DNA of 64,000 bases, taken from assembly GCA_963832715.1 (NCBI GenBank), contig CAWHVB010000001.1:310001-374000 (forward strand). The letters run 5' to 3'. Shown in pieces: positions 7,324-15,696 of the stretch. The notes under the pieces were generated by a model, which saw only the letters and a list, made by a program, of their open reading frames with translations, was not told the DNA's origin and made no database searches. A program made the position numbers and the translations under genes. Origin of the DNA: DATFVA01 sp963832715 (GTDB lineage Bacteria; Bacteroidota; Ignavibacteria; Ignavibacteriales; Ignavibacteriaceae). Positions within the stretch are counted from its first letter, which is position 1, and each line of letters starts with the position of its first letter.

Positions 7324-9957
7324 TTACTTGTTAGAATATTTCTGTACGATAGCTTTGTATCCCGGTAAATCTCTAAGTGAATCATAAAGCGGATCGTTTT
7401 GGAGTAGATTAACTGAAAATGAGCCTGGTATTGAGAGCACAAAATCTAACTGCTTCAGAGCATTATTATTATCCCCTATCAAAACATAAATCTTTGCAAG
7501 GTCAAGCTGGCGAAAGTATCCTTTGTAGGCTTCTTTCTCCAGGGGCAGCAGTTCTATGCCTTTTTTGCCTTCGGACACCGCCTTATCTTTTAACCCTAAT
7601 CCTGCATACGTTATTCCGAGCGCGCTGTGAAAACGTTCATCCTCGGGATGTTCCCTGATCATTTTTTCAAGCTGAACTCTTGCAGAGTCGAAGTATGTTT
7701 TTGAAATCTCAGGCTCATTTTTATACTTATATATCAAGCCTGCTGCCTGTGACCGAAGAGTATAATTAAACTGGCCTGTCTCATACTCCCTGCCGGGCAG
7801 GTTAAGATCAATGAGAGCCTTATTATAATCCCTTTTGAGTATATCAACCAGAACAGGAATATTCGGAGTAATATCAAGATAATTGTAATCTTTCACATCG
7901 TTTAAAATCCGGGAAGCGGTTTGCAGATCATTTTTCCAGAGTATATAATAATCTGCCTCAATCACCTTTAAGGCACTTACATCAGGACTAAGTTCAATAG
8001 CTTTCTTAAAATATTTAACTGCATTGCTGTAATCTCTCATTAAAGCGTAAGTCTCACCAGTATTTCTGATATATTCAATCGATAAAGGATCAAGGGATAC
8101 TCCTTTCAGCATATTTTGAATACATTTATCAAACTGACCCATTCTCCTGTACACCACACCAAGTCCGAAAGCTGCTTCAGAATTGTTCGGCTGGATTTCC
8201 CCGGCTCTTGTGAATTCTTTAATAGCTTCTCCATAGTCAAGCTTGCACCAATAATAATAATAACCGAAGGCTAGATGAGTTTCTGCGAGATTGGGGTCCA
8301 GCTGGAAAGCTTTTTGTGCATTATCAAATGCATCCTGCACATTCCCGGCCGAGCGGTCATAGTAAAACCAGTAATTGGAGGCCTGCATCCTTGAGAGCTC
8401 CGAATATGCAAGAGCGAAACCGGGATCAAGCTCAATCGCCTTTTTATAAAGGTTAATACTGCTTTGAAAATCTGACTTGAGGTATGAGCCGCGGTTTTCA
8501 TACGACAGCCCCCTTAAATAATAATCATATGCTTCAACATTGTCAGTCGGAGCTTTATGATTGAACTTGTCAGTTAATAGAGACCCGCCAAGCTGATCAA
8601 CTACTTTCTGAGCGATATCATTCTGGACATTGAAAATATCGTCAAGGATTTTATCATAAGAATCCGACCACGTAATTGTATTATCGGAAACCCTGGTAAG
8701 CTGTGGAGTTATTCTTACCCTGCTTTTTTTGTCATTCTCTTTCGCCCATCTTATCGTCCCGCTTAAAATATAATTCACCCCGAATTCTTTTCCGATTTCG
8801 GCAGTGCTCATATTTGACTCTGCCAGTTTTTCTGCACTGTTGCGCGATATTACACCTATATTTCCTATTGACGCCAGCTTGCTGGTAATTTCCTCTGTTA
8901 TCCCGTCCGCAAAATAATTTTCATCCTTTGAACCAAGGTTTTCAAATGGAAGTACAACAATCATTTTGCGGGCGTTATCAGGTTCAGCCTGTCCCGTACT
9001 TCTGCTGAAATAAAACCACCCCGCGATAACTAAAAGTATGACTGCTGCAGCGGTTGATAATATCCACCTCATCCCCACACTTTTTGGTCCTTGTTTTGGG
9101 AAAACTTTTGACGGCGCTATCTGAGAACCGGAGATCTTTGAACCGGAATCACCTTTTAACATCAACAGATCAGAATACATTTCACTTATATTCCTGTACC
9201 TGTCGTCTGGATTTTTAGCTGTTGATTTATGGATTATTGTATTTAATTCATCCGGGATTCCTTTTATTTCGGGTAATTCATCATTAAGGATTGAATAAAT
9301 AATAGCCTGTTCGTATTCTCCCTTGAAAGGTCCCGTTCCGGTGAGCATTTCAAAGATAATTATACCCAGAGCCCATATATCCGTTCTTTGATCTACCGTA
9401 TCGCCTCTAGTTTGTTCCGGCGACATATACGCAGCTGTTCCCACTGTTGATCCGAACTTTGTAATACCCGCCGAAGCTTTCGATTTTGCGAGACCGAAAT
9501 CAACTATTTTTACTTCTCCAAATTTTGTCATCATGATGTTAGCTGGCTTCACATCCCTGTGAACGATTCCACCCTTATGGGCCCTTTCAAGGCCTGCTGC
9601 AATCTGAAGTGCAATATTTATTGCCTCCTCAGGTGGAAGAAAACCGCGGCTTATTTTCTTCTTAAGGGTCTCCCCCTCATAAAATGCCATTGCTATAAAA
9701 AGCTGACCATCGTCAGTTTTATTTATATCGTATATAGTGCATATATTCGGGTGGTCTAGTGAAGAAGCCGATTTGGCTTCACTCATAAATCTGTTCTCAG
9801 CCTCTTCGTCTGCCAGCAAGTGGGGAGGCAAAAATTTCAAGGCAACTACCCGGTCAAGTTTTTCATCCCTTGCTTTATAAACCACACCCATTCCTCCGCC
9901 GCCTGACTTTTCAAGGATTGTATATTGAAATATTTTCCTGCCGGTTAAATCGCTCAT
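7324..9957 (-). CDS. Transmembrane Ser/Thr protein kinase with TolB-like and TPR domains
   Basis: The 877-residue protein has a PknB-like kinase domain at 12-270 (glycine loop SGGGGMGVVYKA, Lys41, HRDVKPANI, DFGLAKS, GTAAYMSPEQ). A membrane helix follows at about 296-317 (WILSTAAAVILLVIAGWFYF). A TolB/CadC-type alpha-beta domain (MIVVLPFENLGSKDENYFAD, about 330-470) precedes at least seven TPRs (for example AIELDPGFALAYSELSRMQA). The domain order matches its downstream paralogue and is a familiar FCB-group and Acidobacteriota receptor kinase design. The gene follows the unknown protein at 9982 by 24 bp and is probably co-transcribed with the STAS and PP2C genes further upstream, so kinase and phosphatase would be made together. 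Unlike its neighbour it is intact. Confidence 0.9.
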   Translation of the reverse strand: MSDLTGRKIFQYTILEKSGGGGMGVVYKARDEKLDRVVALKFLPPHLLADEEAENRFMSEAKSASSLDHPNICTIYDINKTDDGQLFIAMAFYEGETLKKKISRGFLPPEEAINIALQIAAGLERAHKGGIVHRDVKPANIMMTKFGEVKIVDFGLAKSKASAGITKFGSTVGTAAYMSPEQTRGDTVDQRTDIWALGIIIFEMLTGTGPFKGEYEQAIIYSILNDELPEIKGIPDELNTIIHKSTAKNPDDRYRNISEMYSDLLMLKGDSGSKISGSQIAPSKVFPKQGPKSVGMRWILSTAAAVILLVIAGWFYFSRSTGQAEPDNARKMIVVLPFENLGSKDENYFADGITEEITSKLASIGNIGVISRNSAEKLAESNMSTAEIGKEFGVNYILSGTIRWAKENDKKSRVRITPQLTRVSDNTITWSDSYDKILDDIFNVQNDIAQKVVDQLGGSLLTDKFNHKAPTDNVEAYDYYLRGLSYENRGSYLKSDFQSSINLYKKAIELDPGFALAYSELSRMQASNYWFYYDRSAGNVQDAFDNAQKAFQLDPNLAETHLAFGYYYYWCKLDYGEAIKEFTRAGEIQPNNSEAAFGLGVVYRRMGQFDKCIQNMLKGVSLDPLSIEYIRNTGETYALMRDYSNAVKYFKKAIELSPDVSALKVIEADYYILWKNDLQTASRILNDVKDYNYLDITPNIPVLVDILKRDYNKALIDLNLPGREYETGQFNYTLRSQAAGLIYKYKNEPEISKTYFDSARVQLEKMIREHPEDERFHSALGITYAGLGLKDKAVSEGKKGIELLPLEKEAYKGYFRQLDLAKIYVLIGDNNNALKQLDFVLSIPGSFSVNLLQNDPLYDSLRDLPGYKAIVQKYSNK

Positions 9958-9981
9958 ATAAGAATGCCTTCGATTCCTGCT

Positions 9982-10326
9982 TTAGTTGTTTGATATATAA
10001 GAGAAGTAGAATACTTTATTAATGGTACTCGTTATAAGATTATTTCCAAATTCTATACAAAGACCCGGCGCAGCTATAATATCTGTTTTTATTGCTGTCC
10101 CGCCCCAGGTACATCCCCGGATGTTAATTTTACACGGTGAAATCTTTTGTCTGTCGAACCATCCGCCGGAAACCAGGTATTCATCTGCCTTCACCACTTT
10201 AATTATATAAACTGAATTCAGGGTCTTAAGATAGACCTGGTCACCCGGCTCAAGTCTATGCTTATAAAGCTGTAAAAGCTTATTGCCGGCATCCGCCAGA
10301 TTTTTTAGTTCAAATCCTGCCTTCAT
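9982..10326 (-). CDS. Small conserved-looking protein of unknown function in the kinase/STAS operon
   Basis: The 114-residue protein has no signal peptide and no membrane segment. The N-terminal ~25 residues look helical (FELKNLADAGNKLLQLYKH). The rest is beta-rich, with EPGDQVYLKTLNSVYIIKVV resembling a small barrel, and an unusual Cys/Gly/Trp stretch, INIRGCTWGGTAIKTD, followed by IIAAPGLCIEFGN. The three cysteines could be structural or metal-binding, but there is no classic metal motif. It sits 12 bp after the double-ABM gene and 24 bp before a receptor kinase, so it is very probably translated with them and may belong to the same signalling unit. I do not recognise the family. Confidence 0.72.
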   Translation of the reverse strand: MKAGFELKNLADAGNKLLQLYKHRLEPGDQVYLKTLNSVYIIKVVKADEYLVSGGWFDRQKISPCKINIRGCTWGGTAIKTDIIAAPGLCIEFGNNLITSTINKVFYFSYISNN

Positions 10327-10338
10327 AAACTTTGATAA

Positions 10339-11097
10339 TTATTGATAAAAATTTTTCCCGGTAACCAGGTTGTAGCTTTCAACCTTCATATCCTGTGAAG
10401 TCTTGATATTCGCGCTGTAATCTTTTTCGAGAGCCATTTTCCAGCGGTAGAATTGCGAAAAAGTGTGAGATACTTTATTCACCAGTTCGCTGAATTTGCC
10501 TGAGTTTTCATAAAAGTCAGCATCACCTTTACTATCCCATATCGTTACCGAAATAAACCCGCTGGTATCCTGTACACTCTGCGTCAGGTATGCATACTTG
10601 CATCCTTCTGTTGCAAGGAGCGCCGGGATAATCTCATCCGAGTATATTTGTTTAAATTCATTTTCTTTACCTGACTGTATAGAAAGAGATACTATTCTCA
10701 CATAAAGACGCGTGTCTATGCTATTTGCTGCTGTTTTGTCTGCCTGTGCCTGCACCGAAAATTTTTTGATTACAGGTTCTTCATTAACCTGTTTGTATTC
10801 AAGTTCCAGGTTTTCTGATAACTGGATTTTCCACTCGGATGAGTTCTGAAGATATGGTCGGATTCTATCCAGCAGTTCTTCATAAGCTCCGCCTTTTTCA
10901 TAATTCTCCGCCTGTTCCTGTTTATCCCAAAGAGTGAGAGATATAAATTCGCATTCTTCTTCACCGCTCTCTATTAATCCCACAAACCGGCACCCATTTG
11001 TTTTCTGCAGCCTTTCTATTATGTCTCTGTTATAAGTGTCACGAAAATCGGAAATTGCTGCTCTTTCCACGTTCAGCTGTACAAGACGCATAAACAT
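10339..11097 (-). CDS. Protein with two tandem ABM (antibiotic biosynthesis monooxygenase-like) domains
   Basis: The 252-residue protein contains two copies of a ferredoxin-like alpha/beta fold. Copy 1 is residues 1-96 (VQLNVERAAISDFRDTYN ... CEFISLTLWDKQEQAENYE). Copy 2 is about 126-222 (VRIVSLSIQSGKENEFKQIY ... GFISVTIWDSKGDADFYEN). Both end in a Trp-Lys strand (SEWKIQL, YRWKMAL). Single ABM domains normally dimerise to form one barrel, so the fusion probably makes an intramolecular dimer. Related folds act as cofactor-free oxygenases, heme-degrading enzymes or sensory modules. The ATG at 11097 has AGGAG upstream. It lies 30 bp after a STAS gene and 12 bp before the unknown gene, inside the PP2C/STAS/kinase operon, which suggests a sensory rather than biosynthetic role. 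That is inference. Confidence 0.8.
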   Translation of the reverse strand: MFMRLVQLNVERAAISDFRDTYNRDIIERLQKTNGCRFVGLIESGEEECEFISLTLWDKQEQAENYEKGGAYEELLDRIRPYLQNSSEWKIQLSENLELEYKQVNEEPVIKKFSVQAQADKTAANSIDTRLYVRIVSLSIQSGKENEFKQIYSDEIIPALLATEGCKYAYLTQSVQDTSGFISVTIWDSKGDADFYENSGKFSELVNKVSHTFSQFYRWKMALEKDYSANIKTSQDMKVESYNLVTGKNFYQ

Positions 11098-11127
11098 TTT
11101 TATCTTCTCCTTTCGGGATATAAAAGC

Positions 11128-11463
11128 TTAATTTTTAAAACTATCTACCGCTTCATCTACCGAATTGTATATTTCGAAGACCAAGTTAAGCCTGGTTATA
11201 GATAACAAACCTTCCATCTTGTTTGTTATATTTGCAAGCTTTAATAATCCTCCGTTCTCCATCATTTTTCTATACCCGCTGATAAGTATTCCCATCCCCG
11301 AACTATTGAGAACGGTAATACCTGACAAATCCACTACGATTTTCTTCTTCCCCTGCTGAAGAAGAGTTTCAAGGGTACGGTTCATCCTGCCGGCCAGGGT
11401 ACCTCCGACCAGCTTCCCCTTCATTTCTATTATAACAGTACCGTATTGCTCTTTAATATTCAT
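11128..11463 (-). CDS. STAS-domain anti-sigma factor antagonist
   Basis: The 111-residue protein is a single STAS domain of the SpoIIAA/RsbV type: an edge strand (GTVIIEMKGKLVGG), the core strand KKIVVDLSGITVLNSSGMGIL and the final helices. The conserved phosphorylatable serine is present as S54/S55 in VLNSSGMG. In partner switching the unphosphorylated form binds an anti-sigma kinase and frees its target. A PP2C phosphatase dephosphorylates it, and that enzyme is encoded 22 bp upstream (11486-12784). No RsbW-type kinase is encoded beside it. The downstream Hanks kinases are candidates for phosphorylating it instead. Translation is probably coupled to the phosphatase gene. Confidence 0.9.
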   Translation of the reverse strand: MNIKEQYGTVIIEMKGKLVGGTLAGRMNRTLETLLQQGKKKIVVDLSGITVLNSSGMGILISGYRKMMENGGLLKLANITNKMEGLLSITRLNLVFEIYNSVDEAVDSFKN

Positions 11464-11485
11464 TGACCCTCGTTAACACTAAAAT

Positions 11486-12784
11486 TTATTTTGTACGCTT
11501 AACTATTACCATAGTTATATCGTCTGACTGGGGAGCACCTTTGGTAAATATTTCTACATCCTTGAATATTTCTTTGATTATTTCTTCTGCCGGGAGATGC
11601 AGATTTTTTCTTATTGAACTTTCAAACCTTTCTTCACCATACTCCTCTTCCGAAAAATTCATCGCTTCTGTTACCCCGTCTGAGTACAGAATGAATACAT
11701 CCCCCGCCGGGAATTCTACTGAGCTTTCTTCATAATTATAATCAGGCAGCATACCGACCACAATGCCGCCTTCGCTTAATCGTTTCGGTTCTTTGCCGGG
11801 TGAAAAGAGGTATGGATTATTATGACCTGCATTGCAGTAGTAAAGTTTGTGTTCATCTATGTTCAGGATGGAATAAAAAAGAGTGGCGTACCGTGTTGAA
11901 TCCGTATTATGATACAATATGTTATTCGCGAAGGATACAGAGTTGCTGCACTCATTACCCATAAATGCCTGTCCTCTTAGAGAAGCCTGCAGGTTTGCCA
12001 TAAGAAGCGAGGCCGGAATTCCTTTGCCTGCAATATCACCAAGGCAGAAAGCGATTCTTCCGTCCTTTAATGGTATAAAATCATAATAGTCGCCCCCAAC
12101 TTCTTTAGCAGGGATGCTCTTGCCCGCAAACTGATAATGTCTGCTGATGGGAACTTCTTTCGGGAGAAGATTTTCCTGAATATTTTTTGCGACTCTCATT
12201 TCTTCCTGAATATGCTGAAGTGCCTGCTCCTCAAGGTAAAGCCGTGCGTTTTCGATAATCTGGGCAGACTGGGCAGCAATTATAGATAATAATCTCTGGT
12301 CGTTCTGTGAAAATCCCGAATCATCATGTTCGTTGAAAACATTTATTATTCCGGTCATTCTTCCCTTTAGCATTAAAGGCACTCCGAGTAAAGATCTTAT
12401 GGTAACCTTATCATCCGGCGATAGTTTAAATCTGTCGTCAGTGGCAAGGTCGTTTACAAGAAGTGGAGCTTTGTTTTTTAACATCCAGCCTGTGAGCTGT
12501 GCATCGAGCCTGTAAGGCAGAGAACTGATTACTGAATCCTGTTTCCTGATCATTGTATGAAAAGGTTTATTCATATCCTTTTCATTCAGAAGCATAACTG
12601 CTCCCTGCTCCACCCGAAGGTGCTTCACACATTTGTGAACGATCAGGTCGACGATCTTTTCAAGCGATTGAGTTGAGCTGATGGCGATAGCTATATCATT
12701 CAGGATTGACAGTTCTGCAACAGCTGCACGTAGCCGATTATTCTCCTCAATCAGCAGATCTATATTTTTAACAGTTTCCGGCAT
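11486..12784 (-). CDS. GAF-domain PP2C/SpoIIE-family phosphatase (RsbU/RsbP type)
   Basis: The 432-residue cytoplasmic protein starts with a coiled segment (1-28), then a GAF sensor domain (about 30-180, with RSLLGVPLMLKGRMTGIINVFN and the terminal RLLSIIAAQSAQIIENARL). A signalling helix (EEMRVAKNIQENLLPKE) leads to the PP2C domain (about 215-432). The metal-binding motifs are all present: KEVGGDYYDFI, CLGDIAGKGIPASL, ILYSDGVTEAMN and SDDITMVIV. Such enzymes dephosphorylate STAS proteins when the GAF domain senses a signal. The presumed substrate is the STAS protein encoded next. This is the first gene of the minus-strand signalling array, and the 206-bp gap upstream must hold the promoter. 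The GAF ligand is unknown. Confidence 0.91.
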   Translation of the reverse strand: MPETVKNIDLLIEENNRLRAAVAELSILNDIAIAISSTQSLEKIVDLIVHKCVKHLRVEQGAVMLLNEKDMNKPFHTMIRKQDSVISSLPYRLDAQLTGWMLKNKAPLLVNDLATDDRFKLSPDDKVTIRSLLGVPLMLKGRMTGIINVFNEHDDSGFSQNDQRLLSIIAAQSAQIIENARLYLEEQALQHIQEEMRVAKNIQENLLPKEVPISRHYQFAGKSIPAKEVGGDYYDFIPLKDGRIAFCLGDIAGKGIPASLLMANLQASLRGQAFMGNECSNSVSFANNILYHNTDSTRYATLFYSILNIDEHKLYYCNAGHNNPYLFSPGKEPKRLSEGGIVVGMLPDYNYEESSVEFPAGDVFILYSDGVTEAMNFSEEEYGEERFESSIRKNLHLPAEEIIKEIFKDVEIFTKGAPQSDDITMVIVKRTK

Positions 12785-12990
12785 ATCTTCCTTCTGATTC
12801 TCGTGTATGTCAAAATGGCAGACATACTTCTTTTATGAATATCTGAAAGACTGAAATTATATCCTGGTACAGCAAGTGGATTAAGGGAGAGAGTATGGAG
12901 AATCCCGCTCCAAAAGAAAGGGATTCAATCTCAATAGTATTTAATTCCAGGAATAAAGGAAGATAAGCAGAATTTTCTTTTAGATCAAAA

Positions 12991-13548
12991 TTAATGTTTC
13001 CAGCAGGTAATTATATGATCATTAACCATCCCGGTGGCCTGCATATGGGCATAACAGATAGTCGTCCCCACGAATTTGAAGCCTCTTTTTTTCAGGTCTT
13101 TACTCATCAGGTCGGATAGATCTGTACTAGCCGGAACTTCTTTAAGTGATTTGAATTTATTTTTAACCGGCTTATAGCCGACAAATTGCCATATGTATTT
13201 ATCGAAGCTGCCGAATTCCTCCTGTACTTTCAGAAAAGCGCGGGCATTCGTTACCGCTGCTTCAACTTTCAGTTTGTTCCTTATTATTCCCACATCATTT
13301 AATAAAGAATTGATTTTTCTTTTGCCGTAACGGGCGATCCTTTCAGCATCGAAATTGTCGAATGCTTTCCTGAAGTTTTCTCTCTTCCGAAGTATTGTTA
13401 TCCAGCTTAGTCCTGCCTGGAATCCTTCCAGTATAAGGAACTCAAAAAGTTTACGGTCGTCGTGAACCGGGACGCCCCATTCTTCGTCATGGTATTTTAT
13501 GTATATTGGGTCGGATACACTCCATCCGCATCTTGTTTTTTCTTTCAA
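12991..13548 (-). CDS. tag: DNA-3-methyladenine glycosylase I
   Basis: Tag removes 3-methyladenine from alkylated DNA and starts base excision repair. The 185-residue protein aligns along its whole length with E. coli Tag as I remember it: RCGWSVSDPIYIKYHDEEWG at the start, LEGFQAGLSWITILRKRENF in the helix-hairpin-helix region, and KKRGFKFVGTTICYAHMQAT near the end. The four zinc ligands typical of the family are in place (C7, H20, H178, C182), with the same spacing as in the E. coli enzyme. The start is TTG at 13548, which gives the usual short N-terminus. It is monocistronic, divergent from the GH47 gene and not linked to other repair genes. Confidence 0.95.
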   Translation of the reverse strand: MKEKTRCGWSVSDPIYIKYHDEEWGVPVHDDRKLFEFLILEGFQAGLSWITILRKRENFRKAFDNFDAERIARYGKRKINSLLNDVGIIRNKLKVEAAVTNARAFLKVQEEFGSFDKYIWQFVGYKPVKNKFKSLKEVPASTDLSDLMSKDLKKRGFKFVGTTICYAHMQATGMVNDHIITCWKH

Positions 13549-13689
13549 TTTAACTCTTTCTTTTTTCGTGGCTGAAATTAAAAACTTATGCTTTATGATT
13601 CAAATAGCTTTGACTCTGAAAATGGAGTAATAACGATTTTTATTATAAGTCCCGGAACATTAAATTATCGTACAAATTATGGAATTATT

Positions 13690-15048
13690 ATGACCAGATT
13701 ATCCGTTTTGCTTGCTGTATTCATGCTTCTTTCAGTTTCTGTCTCTCCCGGGGAGAATAAAACAACCATTGATAAAGAGAAATATGCCAGTATGGTCAAA
13801 CAGGAATTTCTGCATGCCTGGAAAGCTTATAAAAAATATGCGTGGGGACATGATGAACTGAAACCAGAAAGCAAAACATATCGCGACTGGTATGGGATCT
13901 CTTTTTATATGACCCCTGTCGATGCTTACGATACAATGCTTCTCATGGGATTAAAAGATGAGGCTGATGAAACAAAAAAACTGATACTCGATAACCTGAA
14001 TTTCGATCAGGATGTCTTCGTTCAGAACTTTGAAATAACTATAAGGTTCCTTGGAGGACTGCTCTCAGCCTACGAGATGGACGGTGATAAAAGATTTTTA
14101 ACTCTTGCAGAGGATTTGGGCACCAGACTGCTTCCTGTTTTTAATTCGAAAACAGGTATGCCTTATATAAACGTCAATCTTAAAACCGGTGAAACAAAAG
14201 ATGAGATTAATAACCCCGCAGAGATCGGCACCTTAATGCTTGAATTCGGTACACTCAGTCGGCTTACAGGAAATAATATTTATTATGAAAAGGCAAAGAA
14301 TGCTGTAAAGCAGGTTTATAACAGGAGATCGAAGATCGGGCTGGTAGGAACAACGATAAATGTAAATACCGGCGAATGGCAGGATACTGAAAGTCATATC
14401 AGCGGAATGATAGATTCCTACTATGAATATCTGCTTAAAAGCTGGCTGCTGCTGGGGGATAATGATTTTAAAGTTATGTATGATTCAAGTATAGCTGCTG
14501 TAAACCATTTCCTGCCTGATACGGTAGATAAAAGGTTATGGTACGGGAAGGTAAATATGAATACTGGAGAGAGAACAAACACGACCTTCGGGGCACTTGA
14601 TGCATTCCTTCCTGCTGTTCTATCTCTCGGCCGCGATTTGAAAAGGGCTGAGGATCTACAGGAGTCTTGCTTTTTTATGTGGGGTCATTTCGGTATTGAG
14701 CCTGAAGAATTTAATTATAAAACAATGGAAGTAACTTATCCGCAGTATGTTCTGAGACCCGAAAACATAGAATCCGCTTATTACCTGTACCACTTCACAA
14801 AAGATGACAAGTATTTAAAAATGGGAGAAGTCTATCTTACAAGCATAATGGATAAATGCAGGCTTGATGAAGGCTATACCTCCCTTCAAAACGTTGTCAC
14901 CGGGGAAAAAGGTGATAAAATGCCGAGCTTCTTCCTGGCGGAAACACTAAAATATTTATACCTGCTTTTTGCTGATGAGAATGTACTTGATTTCAACAGC
15001 GTTATATTTAATACCGAGGCTCATCCGTTAAAAATAGCCTTCCGTTAA
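13690..15048 (+). CDS. Glycoside hydrolase family 47-like alpha-mannosidase, secreted
   Basis: The protein of about 452 residues matches GH47 (inverting alpha-1,2-mannosidase), an (alpha/alpha)7 barrel best known from eukaryotic ER/Golgi N-glycan trimming. Visible family landmarks are YGISFYMTPVDAYDTMLLMG, IRFLGGLLSAYEM, MIDSYYEYLLKSWLLLGD, RPENIESAYYLYHFT, MPSFFLAETLKYLYLLF and the C-terminal FNTEAHPL, whose Thr helps bind calcium in known members. Catalytic acids are expected in these blocks. The start is set at ATG 13690, giving a signal peptide (TRLSVLLAVFMLLSVSVSPG). An in-frame ATG at 13588 would add 34 residues ahead of it with no sign of a signal. GH47 occurs in some bacteria but is uncommon. 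No carbohydrate cluster surrounds it. Confidence 0.85.
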   Translation: MTRLSVLLAVFMLLSVSVSPGENKTTIDKEKYASMVKQEFLHAWKAYKKYAWGHDELKPESKTYRDWYGISFYMTPVDAYDTMLLMGLKDEADETKKLILDNLNFDQDVFVQNFEITIRFLGGLLSAYEMDGDKRFLTLAEDLGTRLLPVFNSKTGMPYINVNLKTGETKDEINNPAEIGTLMLEFGTLSRLTGNNIYYEKAKNAVKQVYNRRSKIGLVGTTINVNTGEWQDTESHISGMIDSYYEYLLKSWLLLGDNDFKVMYDSSIAAVNHFLPDTVDKRLWYGKVNMNTGERTNTTFGALDAFLPAVLSLGRDLKRAEDLQESCFFMWGHFGIEPEEFNYKTMEVTYPQYVLRPENIESAYYLYHFTKDDKYLKMGEVYLTSIMDKCRLDEGYTSLQNVVTGEKGDKMPSFFLAETLKYLYLLFADENVLDFNSVIFNTEAHPLKIAFR

Positions 15049-15056
15049 CTCAATGA

Positions 15057-15230
15057 TCACACATTATGCTGCAGCAGATACAGATAATGTCCGATGTAGT
15101 AAGGCCATATTATTATTCCGAGAACTGCGTTCCAGAATGTCAGATCCAGGAAGCCTATAGAAAATATCCAACCCATTACCCAGAAAATTCCTCCGGCATC
15201 AGAATGTACATTAATTTTTTTGTCGCTCAT
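15057..15230 (-). CDS. Small membrane protein of unknown function
   Basis: The 57-residue protein has a polar N-terminus (SDKKINVHSDAGG) and two closely spaced hydrophobic segments (IFWVMGWIFSIGFLDLTF and AVLGIIIWPYYIGHYL), so it should span the inner membrane as a hairpin. It resembles small two-helix inner-membrane proteins found in many bacteria, but I cannot name a family. The ATG at 15230 is preferred over the one at 15242 because GGGAGAG sits 3 nt before it. It is convergent with the GH47 gene, 8 bp away. Confidence 0.6.
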   Translation of the reverse strand: MSDKKINVHSDAGGIFWVMGWIFSIGFLDLTFWNAVLGIIIWPYYIGHYLYLLQHNV

Positions 15231-15242
15231 TTTCTCTCCCAT

Positions 15243-15696
15243 ATGATTAGATTTAGATAAATGACATAAAAAACTTAATTAAACACCCTGGCATAGGCAA
15301 GAAAAACCGAAGAAATTCTGTTGCTTTTTTAGTCATTTATAAAAAACTTAATCCGCATATTGAGCTTCGGGTAGAAAAAATTTATTAAATACTAATTATA
15401 ATTGCTTGCTTTATGCAGTAAATCATTAGATTTCCTGCCTATCTACACTGATGAATATTTCATCATAAAAGCATGTTGAACCGTCCTTTCTCCATGACAA
15501 ATAGGGTACTCCCCCGGCCTCTTCACTTAATAACCTGGAGCCTTTGATTTGCTGGATTTCAATCATAGTCAGGATGGTGTCAATTACAGAGTTCTATTCT
15601 TATTCGGGTTCCCTTTGATTCCTGATGGTGTTTGAAATATTAAAAATTCAAACTAAATTCAACCAGCATATTTTATTAACTTTTTGGGGAGTTATA
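15243..15696. other. 454-bp gap with one possible short minus-strand reading frame
   Basis: This AT-rich gap holds the promoters of two divergent genes. One open frame on the minus strand, 15426-15566 (46 codons, beginning MIEIQQIKGSRLL and including GVPYLSWRKDG), has protein-like composition. It lacks a ribosome-binding site, and the frame is also open for nine codons before its ATG. It could be a decayed gene end or chance. I see no RNA gene here. Confidence 0.3.
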
